From assembly GCA_003562475.1 (NCBI GenBank), contig PWUU01000063.1:34600-98599 (forward strand): 64,000 bases of DNA, read 5' to 3'. This document shows positions 49,275 to 58,276 of the stretch, piece after piece. The DNA comes from Dehalococcoidia bacterium (GTDB lineage: Bacteria > Chloroflexota > Dehalococcoidia > GIF9 > AB-539-J10). The notes under the pieces are model-generated. The model did not search any database, was not told where the DNA came from, and saw nothing but the letters and a program-made list of their open reading frames with translations. The position numbers were made by a program, and so were the translations under genes. Positions within the stretch are counted from its first letter, which is position 1. Each line of letters opens with the position of its first letter.

Positions 49275-49908
49275 CGGTGCTCCTCTTGCTGCCCCAGATC
49301 TCTTCCATCTTGCGCAATGCCGGAACGGTCACGATCAACTTGTCGGACGACATCACATCGAGCGTGTTCACAATCGAACACTGCCGCACCGTGACTCCTT
49401 CAACATTGCGTGCGGACAGCGCGAGTGCCGGCTGGGACTCAGGAATCACGATCAGGGTCGAGGCCGGCCGGCCGGCATTGGCCACAAGAGATACGACATC
49501 CTTGGTTCGTGGCCTCTCCATGTCGAGGCTCTCCACCGCCCAGATGGCGCCTTCGCGCGCTTTCGCCGACAGCGCAGAGACAAACGCGAGGCGCCGCATT
49601 TTCTTCGGCATTCGCTGGCGATAGGACCGAGGTGACGGCCCAAACACGATGCCGCCACTGCGGAGCAGCGGGGACTTCATAGTGCCCCTGCGCGCGCGTC
49701 CGGTACCCTTTTGTGAGAAGGGTTTGCGCGTGCTACCGGCCACCTCACTACGAGTCTTCGTGGAAGCAGTGCCCTGTCGCCTGTTGGCAAGGAGGCATGT
49801 GACCGACTGGTGAACAACAGCGGGACGAAATGGAACATCGAAGACGCTGTCCTCGACCTCCACCTCATCAACGGTGTCGCCTCGTATATTATGTACAGGG
49901 ATCTTCAC
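49261..49908 (-). CDS. rplD: 50S ribosomal protein L4
   Basis: 215 residues from GTG 49908, one base after the rplC stop and behind AGGTGGGTGA. RRQGTASTKTRSEVAGSTRK and QKGTGRARRGTMKSPLLRSG form the tunnel-reaching loop. L4 represses the S10 operon in E. coli; the regulatory leader is not conserved here, since rpsJ follows fusA by about 20 bases. Confidence 0.95.
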   Translation of the reverse strand: MKIPVHNIRGDTVDEVEVEDSVFDVPFRPAVVHQSVTCLLANRRQGTASTKTRSEVAGSTRKPFSQKGTGRARRGTMKSPLLRSGGIVFGPSPRSYRQRMPKKMRRLAFVSALSAKAREGAIWAVESLDMERPRTKDVVSLVANAGRPASTLIVIPESQPALALSARNVEGVTVRQCSIVNTLDVMSSDKLIVTVPALRKMEEIWGSKRSTDESA

Positions 49909-49909
49909 G

Positions 49910-50536
49910 TTACTCACCCACCTTTTCCACAATGACAACGCCGCCGTTCGCGCCCGGGACCGCACCACTCACCAACAAGAGATTCCGTTCGGTATCGACG
50001 CTCAGAACCTTCAAGTTCCGGACCGTCACCTGCTCATGTCCCATATGACCAGCCATCCGCTTGCCTTTCAGTACACGCCCCGGGAAGGTTCCTCCACTGA
50101 TGGAACCGGGAGCTCGATGGCGGTCTGACTGGCCATGCGTCTTCGGCCCACCACGGAAATGGTGACGCTTCACGGTTCCGGCGAAGCCCTTCCCTTTGGA
50201 GCGCCCGCTGACCTTCAGAAGATCTCCGGGAGCGATGATGCCGACGTCGACTCGCTCTCCGACCTCCGCGGTGCCGGCGGGTGTAAGAAACTCGTGCAAG
50301 CATGGATGATCGCCAAAGCCTCTCAGATGGCCTTTCTCAGCCTTATTGAGGCGCTTGGAGTTACCGAATCCGAGCTGCACCGCATCGTAACCGTCTCTCT
50401 CGCGGGTCTTCACCTGAATGACAGTACAGGGCCCCGCCTCAATGGCGGTTGCCGCAACGCACTCGCCGTTCTCAAGGAACAGCTGCGTCATGCCTATTTT
50501 CTTGCCAATGATGCCACGCACCGGAATGCTCCTCAC
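49910..50536 (-). CDS. rplC: 50S ribosomal protein L3
   Basis: 208 residues: IIGKKIGMTQLFLENGE, GRSKGKGFAGTVKRHHFRGG and HRAPGSISGGTFPGRVLKGK. Eight bases after rpsJ. Confidence 0.96.
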   Translation of the reverse strand: MRSIPVRGIIGKKIGMTQLFLENGECVAATAIEAGPCTVIQVKTRERDGYDAVQLGFGNSKRLNKAEKGHLRGFGDHPCLHEFLTPAGTAEVGERVDVGIIAPGDLLKVSGRSKGKGFAGTVKRHHFRGGPKTHGQSDRHRAPGSISGGTFPGRVLKGKRMAGHMGHEQVTVRNLKVLSVDTERNLLLVSGAVPGANGGVVIVEKVGE

Positions 50537-50544
50537 TCGCGTAC

Positions 50545-50853
50545 TTACAGCTTGATATCGATCTCGACACCGGACGCCACATTGATCTGAGTCAACGCAT
50601 CAATAGCCTTCGAGGTGGGTTCTTGGATGTCGATCAGTCTCTTGTGAGTGCGTACTTCGAACTGCTCACGTGAATCCTTGTCAATATTCGAAGAACGCGT
50701 AACGCAGAATTTCTCTATCCTGGTTGGAAGCGGCACGGGCCCGACGACAATACCGCCTGCGTTCTCCACGGCATCGATAATCTGTCGGACAGCCTGATCT
50801 ACAAGACGATGGTCAAATCCTCTTACCTTGACACGCACCTTCTGACTGGTCAT
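50545..50853 (-). CDS. rpsJ: 30S ribosomal protein S10
   Basis: 102 residues: KVRVKVRGFDHRLVDQAVRQ, GPVPLPTRIEKFCV and FEVRTHKRLIDIQEPTSKAI. Besides its ribosomal role S10 is NusE in antitermination. ATG 50853 is used; GTG 50856 directly before it is possible. The tuf gene that often precedes it is missing. Confidence 0.96.
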   Translation of the reverse strand: MTSQKVRVKVRGFDHRLVDQAVRQIIDAVENAGGIVVGPVPLPTRIEKFCVTRSSNIDKDSREQFEVRTHKRLIDIQEPTSKAIDALTQINVASGVEIDIKL

Positions 50854-50876
50854 CACAGTGGCCCCTGTCCTTTGCT

Positions 50877-52988
50877 CTAACTCGTGCTGATTAGCTGCTC
50901 GGCAATACCTGCCGGAACCTGTTCATACCGCGAGAACTCCATCGTATGCGTCACCCTCCCCTGGCTCAGCGAGCGAAGCGCGGTGGCGAGCCCAAAGGTC
51001 TCGCCGAGCGGAATAAGGCAACCGATCACCGTCAGGTCACCCTGAGCATCGATCCGTTCTATCCTCGCCCTGCGGGCATTGAGGTCGCCGACCATTTCGC
51101 CGGTGAACTGGGACGGCGTCGTGATCTCGAGTTTCATGATAGGTTCGAGCAGCACCGGCTTCGCCCTGGGTAGTCCGTTCTTGACCGCTATGGAGCTGGC
51201 GATCTTGAACGCAAGTTCGGACGAATCGACTTCGTGGTAGCTGCCATCATATGCAGACACCACCACATCCACGACTGGATAGCCTGCCGGTCCACCCGTC
51301 TCGATGGCTTCACGCGCACCCGCCTGGATCGCAGGAACATATTCCCGCGGAATGACTCCTCCCTTTATCGCGTCAACAAACTTGAATCCACTGCCCCGTT
51401 CTCCGGGCTCGAGCTTCAGCCATACGTGACCATACTGTCCCCTGCCACCCGTCTGACGCACAAACCTGCCTTCCGTCTCAACCGCCCGAGTTATTGCTTC
51501 GCGATAGGCCACGCGAGGCTTTCCGACATTGACCCTGATGCCGAACTCACGCGCCATGCGCTCAATCGTGACCTCGAGGTGCAGTTCTCCCATTCCCATG
51601 ATGAGAGCCTGGCCCGTTTCAGGATTCTGTCGAACCTTGAAGCTCGGATCCTCATCGACCAGCTTGCCCAGCACATCTTCCAGCTTCTCGGCATCGGCCT
51701 TAGCCCGTGGCTCAATCGCCATTGACATCACCGGTTCGGCAAAGCGAATTGATTCAAATAACAATGGTCGGGCCGGACTGCACAGGGTATCGCCGGTCGA
51801 GGTTCCTCGAAGACCGACCGCAGCCACGATGCTGCCGGCCTCAGCCTCCGTTACCTCCTCACGGCGATTTGAATGCATCAAGTATAAGCGCCCGATTCGT
51901 TCCCGTTTCATTCTTGATGTGTTGAGGACCTGAGCTCCGGACTTCAAGCGTCCAGAATAGACACGCATGTATATGAGTCGGCCCATGAATGGATCCGATA
52001 CCACTTTGAATGCGAGCGCTGCGACCGGCTCATTGTCGTCGGGAACACACAGTATCTCGCGTGAACCTGTCACGTCATGCGCCACAGCCGGCGGCACATC
52101 GGCCGGGGACGGCAGATACGCCACGATTGCATCAAGTAATGGTGTGACCCCCTTGCCTCGCAACGCACTGCCGCAGATCACCGGCACCACCTTGTTTGCA
52201 GCAGTGAGGCGGCGCAAAGATTGTCTGATGAGCGGCGCCGGAATGTTCTGACCCTCAAGATAAGGGAGCAGAATTGTGTCATCATGCTCGGCAAGCTTCT
52301 CTACAAGAAGGTGGCGCCATCTGGCCACGCATTCGGCCTCCCCCTCCGGAACGTCCTCGATGATGAGCGGCGCTTGCGGATCATCCTGGAACACAACAGC
52401 CTTCTGCTCCAGCAGATCTATGACTCCGCGAAAGGCGGACTCTGAACCAAGGGGCAACTGCACCGGGACAGCGACTGCGCCGAGCCGTGATTCAATGCTC
52501 GCTACAGTACGGAAGAAGTCCGCACCAACACGGTCCATCTTATTGACAAAGCATATTCTCGATACGTGATACCGGTCGGCCTGACGCCAGACCATCTCGG
52601 ACTGAGCTTCGACACCCGACACCGCGTCAAGAATTACCACACCACCGTCCAGTACGCGTAGACTGCGCTCAACTTCGGCAGTGAAGTCCACATGTCCCGG
52701 GGTATCTATGATATTTATCCGGTGTTCGGCCCAGTGACACGTGGTCGCCGCGGCCATGATAGTAATGCCCCTCTCGCGCTCCTGGTCCATCCAATCCATC
52801 ACGGCAGTTCCCTCATCGACACCGCCGATCTTATGGGTCCGGCCGGTATGATGAAGAATGCGCTCCGTGACGGTGGTCTTGCCGGCATCGATATGAGCAA
52901 TGATGCCGATGTTGCGCACCTTCTCCATCGGAATAGAGCGGGTCATCACTTCATCCTTGGTCGGAAGAACAGCCTTTACTGCAGCCAT
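50877..52988 (-). CDS. fusA: Elongation factor G
   Basis: 703 residues from ATG 52988, one base after the rpsG stop. The G domain has [50 protein letters not shown] and [10 protein letters not shown]; domain IV has [15 protein letters not shown]. It drives translocation with GTP. A longer in-frame extension upstream lies inside rpsG and is not used. Confidence 0.97.
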   Translation of the reverse strand: MAAVKAVLPTKDEVMTRSIPMEKVRNIGIIAHIDAGKTTVTERILHHTGRTHKIGGVDEGTAVMDWMDQERERGITIMAAATTCHWAEHRINIIDTPGHVDFTAEVERSLRVLDGGVVILDAVSGVEAQSEMVWRQADRYHVSRICFVNKMDRVGADFFRTVASIESRLGAVAVPVQLPLGSESAFRGVIDLLEQKAVVFQDDPQAPLIIEDVPEGEAECVARWRHLLVEKLAEHDDTILLPYLEGQNIPAPLIRQSLRRLTAANKVVPVICGSALRGKGVTPLLDAIVAYLPSPADVPPAVAHDVTGSREILCVPDDNEPVAALAFKVVSDPFMGRLIYMRVYSGRLKSGAQVLNTSRMKRERIGRLYLMHSNRREEVTEAEAGSIVAAVGLRGTSTGDTLCSPARPLLFESIRFAEPVMSMAIEPRAKADAEKLEDVLGKLVDEDPSFKVRQNPETGQALIMGMGELHLEVTIERMAREFGIRVNVGKPRVAYREAITRAVETEGRFVRQTGGRGQYGHVWLKLEPGERGSGFKFVDAIKGGVIPREYVPAIQAGAREAIETGGPAGYPVVDVVVSAYDGSYHEVDSSELAFKIASSIAVKNGLPRAKPVLLEPIMKLEITTPSQFTGEMVGDLNARRARIERIDAQGDLTVIGCLIPLGETFGLATALRSLSQGRVTHTMEFSRYEQVPAGIAEQLISTS

Positions 52989-52989
52989 G

Positions 52990-53463
52990 TCACCAGCGAT
53001 AGTGTACGAACGCCTTGTTGGCCTCCGCCATTCTATGTATCTCTTCCCGCCTTCTGACAGCAGAACCTCTGCCATGAACAGCGTCTGCCAGTTCAGCAGC
53101 CAGCTTCTCCTGCATTGACTTGCCGCTGCGGGCTCGTGCGGCAAGTATGAGCCACCGCATGGCGAGCGCACGACCTACGCGCTTATCAACTTCCATGGGG
53201 ACCTGGTAAGTCGCCCCGCCGACGCGCCTCGGTTTTACCCGAATAAGCGGCGTCGTGCTATCAATCGCTTTGGTGAGGATTTCCACAGGGTCGGTGTCGA
53301 GCTGCTGAGAGGCGGTTTCCATCGCGCCATACACGATGCGCTCAGCCGTGGATTTCTTGCCCTTCAACATAATCCTATTGACAAACTTGGCCACGTCGAC
53401 ACTGCCGTATTTCGCGTCCGGCATCACCGCGTGTTTCCTGACTCGCTTCGCTTTTCTGGGCAT
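52990..53463 (-). CDS. rpsG: 30S ribosomal protein S7
   Basis: 157 residues: [37 protein letters not shown] and the C-terminal [20 protein letters not shown]. It organises the head of the small subunit. In the str operon order rpsL-rpsG-fusA. Confidence 0.97.
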   Translation of the reverse strand: MPRKAKRVRKHAVMPDAKYGSVDVAKFVNRIMLKGKKSTAERIVYGAMETASQQLDTDPVEILTKAIDSTTPLIRVKPRRVGGATYQVPMEVDKRVGRALAMRWLILAARARSGKSMQEKLAAELADAVHGRGSAVRRREEIHRMAEANKAFVHYRW

Positions 53464-53484
53464 GTTTTCACACCTCGACGGCGA

Positions 53485-53898
53485 CTACTGCGGGCGCTTT
53501 GCCCCGTACAGACTTCTCCCCTGTTTGCGATTGGCGACCCCCTGAGTATCGAGGACGCCGCGGACGATGTGGTAGCGAATCCCAGGGAGGTCCTTCACCC
53601 TTCCTCCACGGATCAAGACAACGGAGTGCTCTTGCAGGTTATGGCCCTCGCCAGGTATATAGGCATTCACCTCCATCTGATTGGTCAACCTGACACGAGC
53701 TATCTTCCGAAGCGCCGAGTTCGGCTTCTTCGGAGTTACCGTCTTCACCTGAATGCACACGCCACGCTTGAATGGCGCTCCCTTGGTCCACTTACTACGT
53801 GTCCTTGAAGCGTTCTGGATGTAGTGCAATGCAGGCGCTTTCGTCTTGGAAGTAAGCTTCCTTCTCCCTTTTCTCACCAGTTGACTTATGGTTGGCAT
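53485..53898 (-). CDS. rpsL: 30S ribosomal protein S12
   Basis: 137 residues from [15 protein letters not shown]. It has the longer loop ([20 protein letters not shown]) seen in Gram-positive S12, then [20 protein letters not shown] and [17 protein letters not shown]. Both lysines associated with streptomycin sensitivity are present. GAGGTG stands upstream. Confidence 0.96.
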   Translation of the reverse strand: MPTISQLVRKGRRKLTSKTKAPALHYIQNASRTRSKWTKGAPFKRGVCIQVKTVTPKKPNSALRKIARVRLTNQMEVNAYIPGEGHNLQEHSVVLIRGGRVKDLPGIRYHIVRGVLDTQGVANRKQGRSLYGAKRPQ

Positions 53899-53936
53899 AC
53901 GTACCACACCTCTCTATATGCTTGGGCAATCAAAAG

Positions 53937-53997
53937 AGCCGGCTAGTCATGCCGCGGGTCCACCTCCACCCGATCCCCGAGCCTTAACTAGCTGGCT
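53937..53997 (-). promoter_or_regulatory. Possible structured 5' leader of the str operon
   Basis: AGCCGGCTAG (53937-53946) and CTAGCTGGCT (53988-53997) pair over 10 bp with one G-U, enclosing a 41-base G/C-rich loop. It lies in the roughly 145-base leader between the promoter and rpsL. It could be a ribosomal protein binding site or a leader hairpin; nothing in the sequence says which. Confidence 0.4.
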
Positions 53998-54051
53998 CCG
54001 CGTTAACGAATCGAAGAGAAACCTATGCCTAGCAGCTGACTGCGACGGTAA

Positions 54052-54080
54052 ACTGTACCACCTAGCTCTATACTTGTCAA
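54052..54080 (-). promoter_or_regulatory. Promoter of the rpsL superoperon
   Basis: On the minus strand: TTGACA (54080-54075), 17-base spacer, TACAGT (54057-54052). Transcription near 54045 gives a leader of about 145 bases. It is the likely main promoter of the whole translation gene block. Confidence 0.7.
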
Positions 54081-54146
54081 AGTTTTTCGTTCGAGGGTGC
54101 CTCGCCAGTATCGTCGGCGGCGCGTAGCGTAACGCTTTGACGTCAG

Positions 54147-54176
54147 TTGCGCTGTGACCGAATTTCCTGATATAGT
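54147..54176 (+). promoter_or_regulatory. Promoter of nusA-ylxR-infB-rbfA
   Basis: TTGCGC (54147-54152), 18-base spacer, and an extended -10: TG (54168-54169), one base, TATAGT (54171-54176). Transcription near 54183 begins about 25 bases before an intrinsic terminator. Confidence 0.65.
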
Positions 54177-54205
54177 TAGATAGTTCCTCTGAATACGTGC
54201 GCGAG

Positions 54206-54228
54206 AAGTGGGTTTAACCCACTTTTTT
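54206..54228 (+). terminator. Intrinsic terminator in the nusA leader
   Basis: AAGTGGGT (54206-54213), loop TTA, ACCCACTT (54217-54224), with six T's at 54223-54228. It lies between the nusA promoter and the nusA ribosome binding site, where no other gene ends on this strand. Its position suggests attenuation of the operon; regulation by NusA itself is inference. Confidence 0.75.
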
Positions 54229-54268
54229 GTTGTTGATAGAGACTGGTGGACATGGAAGGCACAGATCT

Positions 54269-55741
54269 ATGAAGACGGAGTTCATGACGGCGATCACCCA
54301 GCTATCCTCCGAGCGCAATCTGCCGAAGGAGGTCATCCTTGAGGCTCTCGAGGCTGCGCTGGTATCGGCATACAAGAAAGAGGTGTTCACCGAAGAGCAG
54401 GATATCAGCGTCAGAATCGACACGTTCACCGGAGACATACATGTGTACCTGCCCAAGTTCGTGGTCGAAGACGTAGCACATCCTGACAAGGAGATTGCCC
54501 TCCCCGAGGCGAGGAAGATCCGCAAGGACGCGAACCCGGGTGACATCATCGAGATTGAGGCGACACCTCATGGAGCGGGTCGCATTGCTGCGCAGATTGC
54601 CCGGCAGGTAGTGCTGCAGCGACTGAGAGAGGCGGAGCATCATGCCACCTTTGAGCAGTTTGTGGGCAAAGAGGGTGAGGTGGTGACCGGCATCGTGCAG
54701 TTCGCCCAGCCAAACGCGGTGTATGTGAGCATTGGTCGGCGGGAGGCCATTCTGCCGTCAACCGAGCAGTTGCCAAACGAACGCTACCATCAGGGACAGC
54801 AACTGAGGTTCTATTTGCTGCAGGCCAGCCAGGAGGGACGGAATCCGCGCGTCACGCTTTCCCGTAGCCATCCTAATCTGGTACGACGCCTCTTCGAGAT
54901 AGAGATCCCGGAGGTTCACAGCGGAGTGGTGGAGGTGCGCGCTGTGGCACGTGACGCGGGGCAGAGAAGCAAGGTGGCGGTCTCGAGTCGCCAGGAGTCG
55001 GTAGAACCTGTTGGCTCTTGTCTCGGCCCGCGAGGCATACGCCTCCAGAGCATCATGAATCACCTGAATGGCGAGAAGGTCGATGTAGTCGAGTGGCATC
55101 CGGACCCGCGGGTATTCATTGCAAACGCGTTAAGTCCCGCGCAAGTCGCCCACATCGCCCTGGACGAAGCCGCCCGGACAGCGATTGTCGTTGTGCCCGA
55201 CAAGCAGCTTTCACTTGCCATTGGTCGCGGCGGACAAAATGCCCGCCTGGCGGCAAAGCTTACCGGGTGGCGAATCGATATTAAGAGCACATCGGCGGCC
55301 CAAGCCGAACTGAGCGAATTGCAGGCACAGGCAGCTCTGTCCTCAGCAGCGGAGGAGCCCCGGGACAGTCAGGATGCAGAGGAACCGGTCACACTCCGGC
55401 CGGAGGCGAGGGTGCCCCGGGAAGCCATTTCTGATGAGCCTGAGGCCACGCCCCAAGTTGCGGAACACCGTGACGACGTCGATACCGCGGCTGAAGCAGT
55501 CGAGCCAGAGGCAGATTACGAAGAAGCTCCTGAGGAACAGGCGGAAGAAGGAGAGACCCTCGAGCAACTTCTCGCGAGCGAGGTGTTCAGATTTGAGGAA
55601 GATTCCGGAAAGGGGTCATTGTCGGCTCTGAGATTCGCAGAAGACATCCTGCCCGGTGGTAGAAGAGACGGCAAGAGCGAACGGGGCAAGTCCAAGAAGA
55701 AGCGCCGCGGCTACAGTGAGGACCCGGATGAGGCGCTGTAA
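54269..55741 (+). CDS. nusA: Transcription termination/antitermination protein NusA
   Basis: 490 residues from ATG 54269 with GGAAGG 8 bases upstream. The N-terminal polymerase-binding domain (NLPKEVILEALEAALVSAYK) is followed by an S1 domain (GEVVTGIVQFAQPNAVYVSI), KH1 (VEPVGSCLGPRGIRLQSI) and KH2 (LSLAIGRGGQNARLAAKLTG). A long acidic tail (about 365-455) ends in a basic SERGKSKKKRRG. The open frame reaches back into the leader terminator, which is not translated. rimP, which usually precedes nusA, is absent. Confidence 0.95.
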   Translation: MKTEFMTAITQLSSERNLPKEVILEALEAALVSAYKKEVFTEEQDISVRIDTFTGDIHVYLPKFVVEDVAHPDKEIALPEARKIRKDANPGDIIEIEATPHGAGRIAAQIARQVVLQRLREAEHHATFEQFVGKEGEVVTGIVQFAQPNAVYVSIGRREAILPSTEQLPNERYHQGQQLRFYLLQASQEGRNPRVTLSRSHPNLVRRLFEIEIPEVHSGVVEVRAVARDAGQRSKVAVSSRQESVEPVGSCLGPRGIRLQSIMNHLNGEKVDVVEWHPDPRVFIANALSPAQVAHIALDEAARTAIVVVPDKQLSLAIGRGGQNARLAAKLTGWRIDIKSTSAAQAELSELQAQAALSSAAEEPRDSQDAEEPVTLRPEARVPREAISDEPEATPQVAEHRDDVDTAAEAVEPEADYEEAPEEQAEEGETLEQLLASEVFRFEEDSGKGSLSALRFAEDILPGGRRDGKSERGKSKKKRRGYSEDPDEAL

Positions 55742-56039
55742 GCACGAGCCCGTGCGCACGTGTGTCGCGTGCCGCACGAGGAGAGACCAGAGATCACTCG
55801 TGCGTGTTGTCCGGGGACCAGACGGCAAACTCAGCATTTACGCTTCAAGACGCGAGGGCGGCAGAGGTGCGTATATCTGCCCTAACAGCGAGTGCTGGCA
55901 GAAGGCACTGAAGAGCAATCGCCTTGAACACAGCCTGCGCAGCAGGCTCACCACCGAGGACCGGGACGCTCTGCTACAATACCTAAGCTTAGTGCAGGAG
56001 TCCAATCCAAATGGCAAGATTTCCATCAAACAGGAATAG
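55728..56039 (+). CDS. ylxR: YlxR-family RNA-binding protein
   Basis: 103 residues from MRRCKHEPVRTCVACRTRR, with VVRGPDGKL and GRGAYICPNSECWQKAL. YlxR proteins (DUF448) sit between nusA and infB and have been linked to RNase P and to gene regulation. The start overlaps the nusA stop by 14 bases and the end overlaps infB by 29 bases. Confidence 0.9.
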   Translation: MRRCKHEPVRTCVACRTRRDQRSLVRVVRGPDGKLSIYASRREGGRGAYICPNSECWQKALKSNRLEHSLRSRLTTEDRDALLQYLSLVQESNPNGKISIKQE

Positions 56040-57858
56040 GGCCAGACCGGGACAGAAACGACGGTCGAGACAACGTCCGGGGGCGTCAGCCGAGGCGAGC
56101 GTTCCCACTGAGAGGAAGGCCGAAGCCACTCGCGTCACACAGGTGGAGCTGGGAAACGGCTCAATGACCGTACAGCAGCTTTCCGACACCCTCGACATCG
56201 ATGTCGCCCGTACCGTCAAGCAGCTCATGAGGCGTGGCGTCATGGCCAGCGTCAACGATGTGATCGACTTCGAGACCGCAGTGAGAGTTGCCCAGGACCT
56301 TGGCTACAAGGTGGTTCGAAAGAAACAGCCGGTTACGAGAAAGACGAAGAAGACGGTCGCTGGCAAGAATCTGGTGGCCCGCCCCCCGGTCGTTACCGTC
56401 ATGGGACATGTGGACCACGGAAAGACGACGCTTCTCGATACGATTCGGAACACCAATGTGACCGCCCGCGAGGTTGGAGCCATCACCCAGCACATCGGAG
56501 CCTATCAAAGCATCGTGGATGATCGCCGAATCACCTTCCTGGACACACCGGGACACCGCGCGTTTACTGCGATGCGCGCCCGTGGAGCCCACGCCACGGA
56601 TATTGTGGTTCTGGTCGTCGCGGCCGATGATGGAGTCATGCCGCAGACACGTGAGGCGATCGACCACGCCAAGGCGGCAGGCGTGCCGATCGTCGTCGCC
56701 ATCAATAAGATCGACAAACCAGAGGCCGATATTGAGCGCACCAAACGGCAACTCGTGGAAGCAGGCCTGGTCATCGAGGAGTGGGGCGGTGATGTTGTGT
56801 GCGTGCCCCTGTCAGCCAAGAATGGAGAAGGCGTGCCGGACTTGCTGGAGAACCTCTTTCTCGTTGCTGACGTTGCAGAGCTCAAAGCAGATCCAACCGG
56901 CCCCTCAGAGGGGACAGTGGTGGAAGCCCGGCTTGATAAGCTACGTGGTTCCCTGGCAACGCTGCTGGTGCAGAAGGGAACCTTGCGCCTTGGCGACGCC
57001 GTAGTGGCAGGCTCGACATGGGGCAAGATCAAGGCAATGTTTGACGACAGGGGACAGCGCATAGCCTCGGCTGGTCCATCAACCCCTGTCGAGGTGCTGG
57101 GCCTCAGCGGTGTCCCACTTGCGGGTGAGCCGTTCTTCGTCACCGCTGACGACAAGATTGCCCGCAGCACGGCTGAAGAGCGACAACAGGTGGCCAGACC
57201 GTCACAAATGAGCCTTTCCTCCCTGTCCAGCCAGATAGGCGAAGGACAGATAAAGGCATTGAGCATCGTATTGAAAACCGACGTGCAGGGAAGCATCGAG
57301 CCTATCCGGACCAGCCTCGAGCGCCTGGGGACCGAAGAGGCCAGACCGAAGATCGTCCTCGCCGCCAGTGGAGCTGTCACCGAGAACGACGTACTCCTGG
57401 CGGCGGCCCACAAGGGCATTGTCATCGCATTCAACACAAAGACCGCGCCAGGAGCCGAGCAGGTGGCCGAACAGGAAGGTGTGGCGATTCAGCGGTACGA
57501 TATCATCTACCGCCTGGAGGAAGACATAGAGGCGGCTCTGGCAGGATTGCTCAAGCCGGCATTCGTCGAGACTCTCGCGGGTCGCGCAGAAGTTCGAGCC
57601 ATATTCCCTGGAGGAAAGCAGGGCAAGGTTGCGGGTGCAATTGTGAGGGAGGGGCGCGTCTGGAAAGGCGCGTGGAAGGTGCGCGTTGTGCGAGGCGGCG
57701 AGGTGATTAACGAGCCACAGATTGTGAGCATAAGGCGCTTCAAGGATAGTGTGAATGAGGTGGCCGCCGGACTCGAGTGCGGTATCGGACTCGTACCGTT
57801 CGGTGACACACAGGTCGGTGACATCATCGAACTGTATCGCCGGGAGAAAACGAGCTAG
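56011..57858 (+). CDS. infB: Translation initiation factor IF-2
   Basis: 615 residues, a short IF-2 without the long N-terminal extension. The IF2-N domain (about 52-103) is followed by the G domain with VMGHVDHGKTTLLDTI (130-145), TFLDTPGHRAFTAMRARGAH, AINKIDKP and PLSAKNGEG, then domains II, III and the fMet-tRNA-binding domain IV ending IELYRREKTS. It recruits initiator tRNA. Confidence 0.97.
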   Translation: MARFPSNRNRARPGQKRRSRQRPGASAEASVPTERKAEATRVTQVELGNGSMTVQQLSDTLDIDVARTVKQLMRRGVMASVNDVIDFETAVRVAQDLGYKVVRKKQPVTRKTKKTVAGKNLVARPPVVTVMGHVDHGKTTLLDTIRNTNVTAREVGAITQHIGAYQSIVDDRRITFLDTPGHRAFTAMRARGAHATDIVVLVVAADDGVMPQTREAIDHAKAAGVPIVVAINKIDKPEADIERTKRQLVEAGLVIEEWGGDVVCVPLSAKNGEGVPDLLENLFLVADVAELKADPTGPSEGTVVEARLDKLRGSLATLLVQKGTLRLGDAVVAGSTWGKIKAMFDDRGQRIASAGPSTPVEVLGLSGVPLAGEPFFVTADDKIARSTAEERQQVARPSQMSLSSLSSQIGEGQIKALSIVLKTDVQGSIEPIRTSLERLGTEEARPKIVLAASGAVTENDVLLAAAHKGIVIAFNTKTAPGAEQVAEQEGVAIQRYDIIYRLEEDIEAALAGLLKPAFVETLAGRAEVRAIFPGGKQGKVAGAIVREGRVWKGAWKVRVVRGGEVINEPQIVSIRRFKDSVNEVAAGLECGIGLVPFGDTQVGDIIELYRREKTS

Positions 57859-57919
57859 TACGCTGCCTTATCGATCATCCATCAATAGGTAATCGCGAGC
57901 CCGTAGATGGGAGGGTGAT

Positions 57920-58267
57920 GTGTCCAGAAGAACACTACGACTCAACCGGGCAATCCAGCAAGAGATCAGTCGCCTACTGGAGAAAGACCTCAACGATCCC
58001 CGCCTCACAAGCCTGATCTCAATCACCGAGGTGTCCATCACCGAAGACCTTCGACATGTTCGTGTCTATGTGAGCGTGATGGGAGATAGCGCGACACAGA
58101 CTGAGACGCTCGAAGGATTCAGAGCCGCCTCGGGATTCATTCGCAAAGAGGTCTCCTCCAACCTGAAGATGAAGCATGCGCCGGAGTTCGATTTTGAGTA
58201 CGACGACTCAATCGAACGTGGCGCAGCGATGCTGAAATTGATCGACCAGGTGACGGGGAGAGACTAG
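57920..58267 (+). CDS. rbfA: Ribosome-binding factor A
   Basis: 115 residues from a GTG start behind GGAGGGTGAT. RLNRAIQQEISRLLEKDLND, ITEVSITEDLRHVRVYVSV and LKMKHAPEFDFEYDDSIERG are diagnostic. It helps mature the 16S rRNA 5' end. No truB or nrnA follows; the next gene is on the other strand 9 bases away. Confidence 0.94.
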   Translation: MSRRTLRLNRAIQQEISRLLEKDLNDPRLTSLISITEVSITEDLRHVRVYVSVMGDSATQTETLEGFRAASGFIRKEVSSNLKMKHAPEFDFEYDDSIERGAAMLKLIDQVTGRD

Positions 58268-58276
58268 CCTGGCTTG

